Shown here: in pieces, positions 25,795 to 33,777 of the stretch | Layout of the letters: every line of letters begins with the position of its first letter | Numbering within the stretch: the first letter of the stretch is position 1 | NCBI GenBank assembly: GCA_016190245.1 | Contig: JACPQY010000048.1 | Span: 32,969 to 96,968 of the forward strand | Source: Nitrospirota bacterium | Lineage (GTDB): Bacteria; JACPQY01 | Reading direction: 5' to 3' | Length of the DNA: 64,000 bases | The notes under the pieces: model-generated | What the model was told of the DNA's origin: nothing | What the model saw: the letters and a program-made list of their open reading frames with translations, nothing else | The model's database searches: none | Program-made: the position numbers and the translations under genes

Positions 25795-27228
25795 ATGGAC
25801 ATGAGACACACGGATCTCGCGGTTCTGGGCGCCGGACCCGGCGGGTACGCCGCCGCGTTCTACGCCGCCGACCGCGGCAAGAAAGTCATCCTCGTCGATC
25901 GGAACGACCGCCCGGGCGGCATCTGCCTCCATCACGGCTGCATTCCTTCCAAGGCCCTTCTTCACGCCGTGCGGATCCTCTCGGAGGCGAAATCCTCCGC
26001 CGCAAGGGGGATTTATCTCGGCCATCCGAGAATCGACCTCGACAGGCTCCGGGCCTGGAAGGACTTGATCCTGGACAAACTCGGACGGGGTGTCGAGGGC
26101 CTCGCCCGGAAACGGGGTGTGGAGTTCATCGCCGGTCGTGGCCATTTCGAGGACTCCGAAACCTTGCGCGTGGAAACCGCTCACGGGCAAGAGTTCATCC
26201 GCTACACGCGGGCGATCATCGCGGTGGGCTCGAAGCCGGCCATGCCGTCGGAGTTCGACCTCGGCAACGAGCGGGTCATGACCTCCACCGAGGCGCTCCA
26301 ACTTCCCGAAATCCCCGCCCGGCTTCTCGTGGTCGGCGGCGGCTATATCGGCATGGAACTCGGCACCGTCTTTGCCGCGCTCGGCAGCCGCGTGGTCCTG
26401 GCCGAGGCGCTCCCATCCCTGCTCTCGGGAGCGGATCCCGATTTGGTGAGACCCGTCGCCGAGGCCGCGAGGGCCGCTTTTGAAGAAGTCCGGTTGGGGG
26501 CCAAGGTGCTCAAGCTCGGCACCTCAGGCAGACAGATCCGCGTCACGATGGAAGCCGGTGGGAAGAAGCTGGACGAGACGTTTGATCGCGTGCTCGTAAG
26601 TGTGGGTCGTGAACCCCATTGCCTGGACCTGGGTCTCGAGAGCACCCGTGTGGGGAGGGACGATCGGGGGTTCATCCAGGTCGATGCGCGTCAGCGCACG
26701 TCCGATCCGAGGATCCAGGCCGTCGGCGACGCCGTAGGGGGGGTCCTGCTGGCACACAAGGCGGCGAAACAGGGTCGGATCGCCGTCGATGACTGGCTGG
26801 GTGAGAATGTGACGTTCGAGAACGTGGTCATCCCCGCGGTGGTATTCACCGACCCCGAAGTGGCCTGGTGCGGCCTCACGGAACATTCCGCCCAACAAAA
26901 GGGAATCGCGGTGACCGTTGCGAAGTTTCCGTGGAGCGCCTCTGGACGCGCCCTCACGTACGATCGGCCGGACGGCCTGACGAAGCTCGTCATCGAACCC
27001 GACACGGAGCGGATTCTGGGCGTCGGCATCGTTGGGGTCGGTGCCGGTGACCTGATCGGTGAAGGTGTCCTCGCGGTGGAGATGGGAGCCACCGCAAGGG
27101 ATTTGACGGAGTGCGTCCACCCGCATCCGACCCTCTCGGAAACACTGATGGAAAGTGCGGAAGCGTTTTTCGGGACCGCCACGCACACGTTTATTCGCCC
27201 AGCCGGCACAACGGAGGGCGCGTCGTGA
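25795..27228 (+). CDS. lpdA: Dihydrolipoyl dehydrogenase (E3)
   Basis: A 477-residue FAD disulfide oxidoreductase. FAD-binding VLGAGPGGYAAAFYA, redox cysteines Cys44 and Cys49 in GGICLHHGCIPSKAL, NAD-binding LLVVGGGYIGMELG. C-terminal His-Glu pair in CVHPHPTLSETLMESAEAF. It reoxidises the lipoyl groups of E2. Last gene of the cluster. Confidence 0.95.
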   Translation: MDMRHTDLAVLGAGPGGYAAAFYAADRGKKVILVDRNDRPGGICLHHGCIPSKALLHAVRILSEAKSSAARGIYLGHPRIDLDRLRAWKDLILDKLGRGVEGLARKRGVEFIAGRGHFEDSETLRVETAHGQEFIRYTRAIIAVGSKPAMPSEFDLGNERVMTSTEALQLPEIPARLLVVGGGYIGMELGTVFAALGSRVVLAEALPSLLSGADPDLVRPVAEAARAAFEEVRLGAKVLKLGTSGRQIRVTMEAGGKKLDETFDRVLVSVGREPHCLDLGLESTRVGRDDRGFIQVDARQRTSDPRIQAVGDAVGGVLLAHKAAKQGRIAVDDWLGENVTFENVVIPAVVFTDPEVAWCGLTEHSAQQKGIAVTVAKFPWSASGRALTYDRPDGLTKLVIEPDTERILGVGIVGVGAGDLIGEGVLAVEMGATARDLTECVHPHPTLSETLMESAEAFFGTATHTFIRPAGTTEGAS

Positions 27229-27340
27229 GCCGTATCGATGCGTTCGCTCCCGTCGAGCCGCTTCTCCTGCCGAAACTGCGGCCGAGGTCGGCCTGCCGAT
27301 GTGGTGAGGGGCTTGAGCGGCTGGCGCAGGCGCCGGAGGA

Positions 27341-28150
27341 TCACGGCGGGGGGGGGGCGGTGCGAAAGGCGCGGATCCGGCCCAGATACCCGGCCTCCCG
27401 GACCACCGCGCGCAGGGGGATAAACGACCGATCCGTAACGAACTCGACCTCCTTCACTTTGAGTTCCATGAACGACCCACGAAAGGACACCCGCCCCCCC
27501 GCCTCGTCCGGCGGGCGTAGCCTCAGGTCGGCGTGCACGTCCTTGTCCGCCAGCATCTCCACATGCGCCATGACGGGGCCGCGAGGGTCGAGAATTGGAA
27601 CCTGATAGGTGCGGCCGGGTTCCGGCAGGCCGTAGACCCCGATCGCGAAGTTGTAGAAAGCGGACACGGGATCCTGCGCGGGCACGGCCGGATCGAGCGG
27701 CCCTGTGGACTCCGAGACTTTTTCCTCGTTCACGAAGACGGCGCGGGTCCAACCGGTCGCGCCGAGATTCACGCGGACCTCCCGTGTCCGATCCGCTCGA
27801 CGGACGAATTCGTGGACTGATTGCAGCGTGAACCGCCCGCGACGTTCGTCGAAGCGCAGGTTGGCGGTGTATCGGGCCGCGCGGAAACGCGTGATCGAGC
27901 GGATCCAATCGGTGGGACGCGCCTCGGAGACCACGACGTACGTCCCGGGCTGATCGCCCCGATGGAGTACGAACGACAGCTCGCCAACGTCCACGAACCA
28001 GAGGACCTCGATCCGATACACGATGGGGACATCCACCCAGGCCTCGGGGCCCGCCGGCTTGGGCGCCGGGGGGGGGGCGGCTGCGGCGCTCGCGAGGAGG
28101 AGGGAGGCGAGGCCGAGCGTTGCAGCTTGAAGCACGTCATCGTGTAGCAT
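27341..28150 (-). CDS. DUF3108-like periplasmic protein
   Basis: A 269-residue protein with an N-terminal hydrophobic segment (ATLGLASLLLASAAAAPPPA) followed by a proline-rich stretch, so probably exported. The body resembles DUF3108 proteins: a beta-rich fold with IVYRIEVLWFVDVGEL near the start and KVKEVEFVTDRSFIPLRAVV near the end. Function unknown. Two 10-G runs (27348-27357, 28068-28077) encode proline runs at its C- and N-termini and could shift frame. Its neighbours on both sides are on the opposite strand. Confidence 0.72.
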   Translation of the reverse strand: MLHDDVLQAATLGLASLLLASAAAAPPPAPKPAGPEAWVDVPIVYRIEVLWFVDVGELSFVLHRGDQPGTYVVVSEARPTDWIRSITRFRAARYTANLRFDERRGRFTLQSVHEFVRRADRTREVRVNLGATGWTRAVFVNEEKVSESTGPLDPAVPAQDPVSAFYNFAIGVYGLPEPGRTYQVPILDPRGPVMAHVEMLADKDVHADLRLRPPDEAGGRVSFRGSFMELKVKEVEFVTDRSFIPLRAVVREAGYLGRIRAFRTAPPPP

Positions 28151-28272
28151 CGCGCGCCGTTCTTGACAAGATCGGCACGCGTGTGTTACCGAGACCGCCG
28201 AACGAAAGAAATTCGTGAGTGTGGCGCCGGAGGGCGCGCGGAGCCGCTGGAGTGGCGGACAGGGAGGGCAGC

Positions 28273-29076
28273 ATGAAGCGGAAGAAAGATCCCTACGCGA
28301 TTCTCTCGATCCTCAAAGGCCTCGAGATCCTTGAAAGTTTCAGCAAGTCCGACCAGGCCGAGCGTGGGGTGTCCGATTTGGCCAAGCGGGTGGGGTTGAG
28401 CAAGAACCAGGTCTTTCGCGTCCTCGCCACGCTGATGAGCCGTGGGTACGTGGAGCAGAACCGGTCAACGGAGAACTACCGGCTGGGGCCGAAGGTCGTG
28501 GACCTCTGCCGCGCGTTCACTTCGCAGGCATCCCTTGCGCGACTCCCCCGGACCTTCCTTGAGGAGGCGCGGGAGCGGGTAGGGGAAACGGTGTTGCTCG
28601 GTGTGACCAACGGAAGCAAGGCCGTCTGCGTGGACGGCGTGGAAGGCAATCAGCCGGTTCGAGTGGCTCCCCTCATCGGTGCGCTCCTGCCGCTGCACGC
28701 CTCGGCGCTCGGCAAGGCTCAGGTCGCGTTTCTCTCCACCGCCGAAATCGAGCGCGCGCTGCCCAAGGAGCTCGCGAAGTACACCAGCCGGACACTCACC
28801 GACCGGAGGAAGCTCCTTGATGACCTCGTGCGCGCGGCCCACCAAGGCTGGGCCCTGGAGGACGAGGAGTACATGGAGGGCGTCCGGTCCGTGGCCGCTC
28901 CCGTCTACGACTACACGCCGCGGGTTGTGGGATCCGTCGCCGTCGTCGCACCGGCCTATCGCATGACGGAGGACGACTTGAGGAAGGCGATCCTGCCCGG
29001 TCTGCTCCAAGTGGCGGGGCAGCTCTCCCAGCGGCTCGGGTACACGCCGTCTCCGTCGGCCGCGCCCGGCGCCTGA
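28273..29076 (+). CDS. IclR-family transcriptional regulator
   Basis: 267 residues. N-terminal winged helix-turn-helix (ILSILKGLEILESFSKSD, VSDLAKRVGLSKNQVFRVLA) and C-terminal effector-binding domain (VAPLIGALLPLHASALGKA, EDEEYMEGVRSVAAPVYDYT). IclR proteins bind small organic acids or aromatics and usually regulate a nearby operon. Here the neighbours do not point to one. The start is ATG 28273; the longer frame upstream is not supported. Confidence 0.92.
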   Translation: MKRKKDPYAILSILKGLEILESFSKSDQAERGVSDLAKRVGLSKNQVFRVLATLMSRGYVEQNRSTENYRLGPKVVDLCRAFTSQASLARLPRTFLEEARERVGETVLLGVTNGSKAVCVDGVEGNQPVRVAPLIGALLPLHASALGKAQVAFLSTAEIERALPKELAKYTSRTLTDRRKLLDDLVRAAHQGWALEDEEYMEGVRSVAAPVYDYTPRVVGSVAVVAPAYRMTEDDLRKAILPGLLQVAGQLSQRLGYTPSPSAAPGA

Positions 29077-29093
29077 GCCCGTCGCCGGCCGAT

Positions 29094-29975
29094 CTACTTC
29101 GAGTAGCGGAACCCCCCCCCGCCGAGTTTGCGGGCCCAGTCGAGCTGGACCCGTGCGTAGGAGAGCCACACGTCCGGCATCTTGAAGTCGTTCCTCCAGA
29201 GCTGCCCGCCGACGGTCAGCGTAAACGCCATCCGAGCGCCCATGATCGTGAACGGCGTGCGCTTGATCACGCCCTGGACGCGCGGTCCCCAGACCTCCAG
29301 GCTTCGCCCCGCCTCGTGGATGAAAAGGATGGCGAACATCCGCCCCTCGATGCGTGCGATCTGATCCTTCGGGGTGATCGTCTGCTTCAGGAAGTTGGAC
29401 ACTGCGAAGAGGATGAGATCCGCAGCGTCGAACCCCTGAGACTTGCTGATGGCCTCGAAATCGTCGATCTCGATGAGACCGAGCGACATCGTTTTCGGGA
29501 ATTGCCGAAGGGAGTTGATTTCGTCCGTTAGTTTGTTGATGAACGGATCCTTCGCCCAAAATCCGGTCACCCCGTCGTGAGAGGTGAGGAACTCGACCTC
29601 GCCTTGGACGGCTCGATCGAGGCCGTCTTGCTGGATGAATTTCACATGCGTGGACCCGATCTGGACCCGGTCGCCGTTGCGCAGCTCGACCTCCTTGATT
29701 CTCTGACCGTTCACCACCACGCCGTTCGTGCTGTTGTTGTCGGCGAGCATGTAGCGGCTGGGTTCTCGGAGGATCTTGACATGGATGCGCGACATGAACG
29801 GGTCGCCCTCGATCTTAAGCGTGGCGCTGCCGTCCCGTCCCATCGTGGTGACGTCGCGATCGAGGTTGACGACGGTGGCCTTGTGCTGGCCGCTCAGGAT
29901 GACCAGGCTGGCGGGCTTCGCTTTCCCCTGCGCGGCTTGGCCGCCGCCGAACATGGTCTGCTCATAGTCGGTCAT
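29094..29975 (-). CDS. FHA-domain protein with degenerate GGDEF domain
   Basis: 293 residues. The FHA domain (about 20-115) shows TTMGRDGSATLKIEGDPFMSR, IHVKI and NNSTNGVVVNGQRI, with the Arg, Ser and Asn used to bind phosphothreonine. The C-terminal half follows the GGDEF outline (SHDGVTGFWAKDPFINKLTD; SLGLIEIDDFEAISKSQGFD; ARIEGRMFAILF). However, the signature reads EGRMF instead of GGDEF, so c-di-GMP synthesis is not expected. I infer a phospho-dependent adaptor with a catalytically dead nucleotide-binding-like domain. Last gene of a minus-strand set with fabH. Confidence 0.85.
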   Translation of the reverse strand: MTDYEQTMFGGGQAAQGKAKPASLVILSGQHKATVVNLDRDVTTMGRDGSATLKIEGDPFMSRIHVKILREPSRYMLADNNSTNGVVVNGQRIKEVELRNGDRVQIGSTHVKFIQQDGLDRAVQGEVEFLTSHDGVTGFWAKDPFINKLTDEINSLRQFPKTMSLGLIEIDDFEAISKSQGFDAADLILFAVSNFLKQTITPKDQIARIEGRMFAILFIHEAGRSLEVWGPRVQGVIKRTPFTIMGARMAFTLTVGGQLWRNDFKMPDVWLSYARVQLDWARKLGGGGFRYSK

Positions 29976-30043
29976 CCGGGTGACTTGAAATTATAACGGC
30001 CTGAGAAGGTTGGGTAAAGCCGGACGTTGTGGCGTCACGGCGA

Positions 30044-30709
30044 TCAGAACTCCACCGAGGCTCCGACGCCCGGGGCATAGAGAAGGAATCTTTCGTTGAC
30101 ATACGTGCGGCCGAAGTCGCCCAGCCCGTACGACGCCCCCCAGAGGGCCGCGAACTCGACCCACCATTGGACGGGCCCCTGCCGGATGCAGCGGGTGATC
30201 GCTCCACCCGCCCACACTTGGCCGTAGTTGTCTTCCGAAGTCCGGATCATTCGGCTGACGACTCGGGGGGCGAGAGTGAGTTGCCAGAGATCGAGCCGGA
30301 AGACCAAGTCGCCGGAAAACGCAGCCTGATCGACGAATGGCGTGTCGCCCGTGCTATCCCACGAGATGAACAGGAGGCCGGACCGCGGCCCCTCCACCTG
30401 CGCCTGGGCCGCGCTGGCGGCGCCTTCCACGCTGAACGCCAGTCCGTCGGGCGCCGGCAGGCCGAGCTTGAAACCGGCGCGCACGCCCACCGGCGAGAAA
30501 AGCTTCAGCGTGAAGTCGCCGAATCCGAAGCCCATGTTGTAGCCGGCGTCGACGATGGGAAACCTCAAGGAGTCTGTGTCGCCTTCCTCCGCGAGGGCTT
30601 GGCCGGCCAGGCCTAGGCGATGCTGTCCCTTCGCGAGCACAGCCGCAGGTTGAAAATTCCCGGCCGCGGCGGACAGCAGCGTCAGCGCGATCAGAGGAGC
30701 AACGGGCAC
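30044..30709 (-). CDS. Hypothetical exported, probably beta-barrel, protein
   Basis: 221 residues with an N-terminal signal-like segment (MPVAPLIALTLLSAAAGNFQ). Alternating hydrophobic strands and aromatic-rich turns follow, ending VNERFLLYAPGVGASVEF, an outer-membrane-barrel-like terminus with a final Phe. No known family. It sits 9 bases after fabH and ahead of the FHA protein, so it is probably in the same transcript. Confidence 0.65.
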   Translation of the reverse strand: MPVAPLIALTLLSAAAGNFQPAAVLAKGQHRLGLAGQALAEEGDTDSLRFPIVDAGYNMGFGFGDFTLKLFSPVGVRAGFKLGLPAPDGLAFSVEGAASAAQAQVEGPRSGLLFISWDSTGDTPFVDQAAFSGDLVFRLDLWQLTLAPRVVSRMIRTSEDNYGQVWAGGAITRCIRQGPVQWWVEFAALWGASYGLGDFGRTYVNERFLLYAPGVGASVEF

Positions 30710-30718
30710 GCCGGGGCG

Positions 30719-31717
30719 CTACCAGCGCAAGAGCGCGGCCCCCCACGTGTAGCCCGCGCCGAACGCAGCCAGACAGACGAGGTCGCCCTGCTTGAGCCGG
30801 CCGGCCCGCACGCATTCATCGAGGGCAAGAGGGATCGAGGCAGCCGTCGTGTTCCCGTATCGTTGAATGTTGTTGTACACCTTGTCTGGAGGCAACCCGA
30901 GGCGCTGAGCCACGCCATCGCAGATGCGAAGGTTGGCCTGATGGGCGATGAAGAGCGAGAGATCCTCCACCTTCTGCCCGGCGCGCGCGAGGACCTCCTG
31001 GACGGCCTCCGGCATCTTCTGGATGGCGTTCACGAAGACCTTGCGGCCTTCCATTCTCGGGAAGTGCCGGCCCTCTTCGACGTGCTGCAGATTGACCCTT
31101 GGCTTGCCGAAGCACCCTGGGGCCTCGAGCCAGAGGTCACGGGCGGAGCGTCCGTCCGAGTGAATCACAGAAGCGAGGACTCCGCGGGAGTCGTCCTCCA
31201 CGGGACTGAGGAGAACGGCAGCGGCGCCATCACCGAAGAGCACGGCCACATCGCGGCCCCGATCGGAGAAATCCAACCCGTGCGAGTGGACCTCGGCGCC
31301 GACGAGCAGGACGTTCTTGTAGAGCCCTTGCCGGATAAGGGCGTCCCCGACATGAAGGCCGTAGATGAAACCGGAGCACTGGTTCCGCACGTCCAGGGCG
31401 GGCGTACCGGGCGTGATGCCCAGCTTTGGCTGGATGAAGCAGCCGCTGCCAGGGAACTCGTGGTCGGGAGAGAGCGTGGCGTAGATGATGAGATCCACGT
31501 CCGCGGGCGTCCGCCCGGCCATCTGGAGCGCGCGTTCGCAGGCCACCTTGGCGAGGTCCGTTCCGCACTCCGTCCCGTCCGTGAAGTGGCGCTCCTTGAT
31601 CCCCGTTCTCTGTGTGATCCACTCGTCCGACGTCGTCATCAACTTCGAGAGATCGTTGTTGGTGACCACGCGCTCGGGCACATGGTGGCCCGTGCCCACT
31701 ATGATCGTCCGCAGCAT
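30719..31717 (-). CDS. fabH: 3-oxoacyl-ACP synthase III
   Basis: A 332-residue thiolase-fold condensing enzyme. Active-site Cys in RNQCSGFIYGLHVGDALIR, His in LFIAHQANLRICDG, Asn in RYGNTTAASIPLA: the complete Cys-His-Asn triad. N-terminal IIVGTGHHVPERVVTNNDL is typical. It starts fatty-acid synthesis from an acyl-CoA and malonyl-ACP, though FabH-like paralogues make other ketoacyl products. No other fab genes are near. Confidence 0.93.
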   Translation of the reverse strand: MLRTIIVGTGHHVPERVVTNNDLSKLMTTSDEWITQRTGIKERHFTDGTECGTDLAKVACERALQMAGRTPADVDLIIYATLSPDHEFPGSGCFIQPKLGITPGTPALDVRNQCSGFIYGLHVGDALIRQGLYKNVLLVGAEVHSHGLDFSDRGRDVAVLFGDGAAAVLLSPVEDDSRGVLASVIHSDGRSARDLWLEAPGCFGKPRVNLQHVEEGRHFPRMEGRKVFVNAIQKMPEAVQEVLARAGQKVEDLSLFIAHQANLRICDGVAQRLGLPPDKVYNNIQRYGNTTAASIPLALDECVRAGRLKQGDLVCLAAFGAGYTWGAALLRW

Positions 31718-31783
31718 AGACCAAGCTCATAGTCCACCGGATGCTCGTTGTCAAAGAGCGGAGAGGCTTTTGCCTGTGCGGCC

Positions 31784-31812
31784 TTGAAAACAGGTACCTG
31801 ATAGGGTTATCT
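31784..31812 (+). promoter_or_regulatory. Promoter of tRNA-Leu
   Basis: TTGAAA (31784-31789), 17-base spacer, TTATCT (31807-31812). It ends 10 bases before the first tRNA base, the right distance for transcription starting just upstream of the tRNA. Confidence 0.6.
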
Positions 31813-31822
31813 TTCCCACGTT

Positions 31823-31909
31823 GCCGCGGTGGTGGAATTGGCAGACACACCATCTTGAGGGGGTGGCACCCGCAAGGGTGTGCGAGTTCAAATCTCGCCC
31901 GCGGCACCA
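31823..31909 (+). tRNA. tRNA-Leu (anticodon GAG)
   Basis: An 87-nt class II tRNA. Acceptor stem GCCGCGG/CCGCGGC, discriminator A, encoded CCA (31907-31909). Anticodon stem CCATC/GGTGG with loop TTGAGGG (anticodon GAG). A long variable arm, CACCC-GCAA-GGGTG, and T arm GCGAG-TTCAAAT-CTCGC. Bases 31831-31908 are repeated without change, but in four blocks, at 32160-32298. Confidence 0.95.
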
Positions 31910-31918
31910 CCGGGTGCT

Positions 31919-32182
31919 ATGGGCCAGTGGAGTGTGTACCTGATTCGAAGCGTGGCGACCGGCCGGGTGTACGTGGGTGCCAGCGGGGATGTGCCGCGGC
32001 GGATTCGCGAGCACAACGCAGGGAAGGTTCCCAGCACCCGCAGGGACCGCCCTTGGACCTTGCTTGAGGTGGAGCCTCATGCGGACAAGTACACGGCCCT
32101 GAGGCGAGAGAAGTACCTGAAGAGCGGGGCCGGGCGGGCGGAGATCCGCCACCGATTCGGGTGGAATTGGCAGAGCCCGTAG
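31919..32182 (+). CDS. Small GIY-YIG nuclease-domain protein next to tRNA-Leu
   Basis: An 87-residue stand-alone GIY-YIG domain. VYLI and VYVG stand for the GIY and YIG halves (residues 6-9 and 17-20). VPRRIREHN carries the catalytic Arg, and the Glu is in ALRREKYLKSG. Stand-alone members are poorly characterised; the fold cuts DNA and occurs in homing enzymes. ATG 31919 lies 9 bases after the tRNA. Its last codons (GWNWQSP and stop) are read from the beginning of the tRNA-derived copy, at the 15-nt block 32160-32174. The arrangement tRNA - GIY-YIG - tRNA copy looks like a mobile unit inserted in the tRNA gene. Confidence 0.85.
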   Translation: MGQWSVYLIRSVATGRVYVGASGDVPRRIREHNAGKVPSTRRDRPWTLLEVEPHADKYTALRREKYLKSGAGRAEIRHRFGWNWQSP

Positions 32183-32298
32183 AACGGGCCGCGGCACACC
32201 ATCTTGCTGCGCCACGTTTCACGTGGAGGGGGTGGCACCCGCAAGGGTGTGCCACGTGACGACGTGGCGCGGCGAGTTCAAATCTCGCCCGCGGCACC
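32160..32298 (+). pseudogene. tRNA-Leu copy split by three inserts each containing a hairpin
   Basis: Four blocks (32160-32174, 32195-32206, 32227-32251, 32273-32298; 78 nt) are identical to tRNA bases 31831-31908. Between them are inserts of 20, 20 and 21 nt. Insert 1 is a GCCCGT/ACGGGC hairpin plus CGCGG. Insert 2 is CTGCG plus a CCACGT/ACGTGG hairpin. Insert 3 is a CCACGT/ACGTGG hairpin plus CGCGG. Insert 1 lies between the D and anticodon arms, insert 2 inside the anticodon (between G34 and A35), insert 3 at the T stem. The 5' acceptor strand is not in its normal place, but GCCGCGG reappears at 32188-32194 and could pair with CCGCGGC at the 3' end. Confidence 0.8.
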
Positions 32299-32317
32299 GC
32301 TTCTGCGGCCCGTGGTG

Positions 32318-32346
32318 TTGCCGCGCGTGTGGCCTGCGGCTAGGAT
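32318..32346 (+). promoter_or_regulatory. Promoter of the trpCFBA operon
   Basis: TTGCCG (32318-32323), 17-base spacer, TAGGAT (32341-32346). ATG of trpC begins 8 bases after the -10 box, so transcription would start at or next to the start codon (leaderless). This leaves no room for a trp leader peptide or attenuator. The -35 box is 20 bases after the tRNA-derived copy. Confidence 0.55.
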
Positions 32347-32353
32347 ACGCGCC

Positions 32354-33160
32354 ATGGCGAGCCTGGCCGACGTTCTCGCGCACACCCGTCAGGGTGTAGA
32401 GCAGCGTAAGCGGGCAAGGCCTTCCGAGGTCGTGCTGGAGGGGCCGGCGCAGGATCATGAAAAGATCTCGTTCGTGGATGTCGCGCGGCCGCGTGGCGAC
32501 GCGGCGGGGAGCACGCGCGACCGCAACGTCGTCATCGCGGAGTTCAAGCGGGCGTCGCTGACGCGCACCTTCGTGCAACCCGACGAAGACCCGGCGCCCT
32601 ATTTCGAGGCCTATCGGGAGGGAGGGGCCGCGGCGATTTCGGTCCTGACTGAGCCGGAGTTCTTCCACGGCGACCCGGCGGACATCGAAACGGCCAAGCG
32701 AACCGTGGACGTTCCCGTGCTCATGAAGGATTTTGTCATCGACGAGTACCAGATCTACGAGGGTCTGGCGGCGGGAGCCGATTTCGTCCTGCTCATCGTC
32801 CGGATCCTCACCGATGAGCAGATCGACAGGATGCTGCATGTCGTGCGGCGTCACGGGATCGAGGCGCTTGTGGAGGTATGCTCGGAAGAGGATCTTCGGC
32901 GCGCTCTCCGGTTCGAGGTGGACCTCCTCGGCGTGAACAGTCGTGACTTGGACACCCTCCGCGTGGACACAACCGTCTTCGAGACGCTGGCGGACCGGCT
33001 GCCGGCGAAAGCCGTGAGGGTGGCGGAGAGCGGAATAAAATCCCGGGAGCAGATCGCCCGGCTACGCGGGCTCGGCTACGATGCCTTCCTCGTGGGCGAG
33101 GCGCTGATGTCTCACCCGCAGCCCTCCGAGGCGCTGCGGGAGTTGGTCGAGATTGCGTAG
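32354..33160 (+). CDS. trpC: Indole-3-glycerol phosphate synthase
   Basis: A 268-residue TIM barrel. VVIAEFKRASLTRTFVQPDE matches the conserved IAE-K-SPS-type motif; then VLMKDFVIDEYQIYEGLAAG (catalytic Lys and Asp region), DLLGVNSRDLDTLRVD and VAESGIKSREQIARL. It closes the indole ring in tryptophan synthesis. First of trpC-trpF-trpB-trpA. The start is ATG 32354; the longer frame runs over the tRNA-like copy. Confidence 0.95.
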   Translation: MASLADVLAHTRQGVEQRKRARPSEVVLEGPAQDHEKISFVDVARPRGDAAGSTRDRNVVIAEFKRASLTRTFVQPDEDPAPYFEAYREGGAAAISVLTEPEFFHGDPADIETAKRTVDVPVLMKDFVIDEYQIYEGLAAGADFVLLIVRILTDEQIDRMLHVVRRHGIEALVEVCSEEDLRRALRFEVDLLGVNSRDLDTLRVDTTVFETLADRLPAKAVRVAESGIKSREQIARLRGLGYDAFLVGEALMSHPQPSEALRELVEIA

Positions 33161-33161
33161 A

Positions 33162-33776
33162 ATGGTGCGAGTCAAGGTCTGCGGAATCACCAACGCGAAG
33201 GATGCCGAACGGGCGATCCTGTACGGATGCCACGCGCTGGGTTTCATTTTCTACGCGAACAGCCCGAGAGCCGTGACGGTCGAAACGGCCCGAGCGATCG
33301 TGCGCGATCTTCCGCCCCTGGTCGAAACCGTGGGTGTCTTCGTGGATGAGAGCGAAGGCCGCATCCGAAAAACTCTGGAGGCTACCGGTATCCAGACCGT
33401 CCAACTCCACGGCGAGGAAGCCCCGGCCTTTTGTGCCAGGTTCGAGCCCCGGGCGATCAAGGCGATCCGCATGCAGGGGGGGGGATGGATGGAGCGGCTC
33501 GACGAGTATCGCGTTCGGGGCATCCTCCTCGACGGTTTTGTGGACCCGCACGAGAGCGGCGTGGCGGGGCGAAAGAGGTGGACGCTGGCGCGCGAGGCGG
33601 CGAGCAAGCGGGTGGTCATTCTGGCGGGGGGGCTCACGCCGTCCAACGTGGCCGAGGCGATTGGACTGGTTCATCCTTACGGTGTGGACGTGTCCCGTGG
33701 CGTCGAGCGCAACGCCGGTGTGAAGGACTGGAGCAAGCTCAAGGCGTTCATGGAAGCGGTTCAGGGGGCGGCTTAA
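33162..33776 (+). CDS. trpF: Phosphoribosylanthranilate isomerase
   Basis: A 204-residue TrpF barrel: [19 protein letters not shown] (catalytic Cys), [40 protein letters not shown] (catalytic Asp), [11 protein letters not shown] and [13 protein letters not shown] 33162 starts 1 base after the trpC stop. A 9-G run at 33476-33484 encodes glycines. Confidence 0.95.
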   Translation: MVRVKVCGITNAKDAERAILYGCHALGFIFYANSPRAVTVETARAIVRDLPPLVETVGVFVDESEGRIRKTLEATGIQTVQLHGEEAPAFCARFEPRAIKAIRMQGGGWMERLDEYRVRGILLDGFVDPHESGVAGRKRWTLAREAASKRVVILAGGLTPSNVAEAIGLVHPYGVDVSRGVERNAGVKDWSKLKAFMEAVQGAA

Positions 33777-33777
33777 C

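Noticed and set aside
27225..27605. GTG 27225 overlapping the lpdA stop, with an open frame containing SRIDAFAPVEPLLL
   Set aside because: After a promising start it runs through a 10-G run into the antisense of the DUF3108 gene with no conserved sequence. A frameshifted small gene cannot be excluded.
26691..27908. Minus-strand open frame across the E3 end and the DUF3108 gene
   Set aside because: It is read against two real genes and is arginine-rich, low-complexity sequence.
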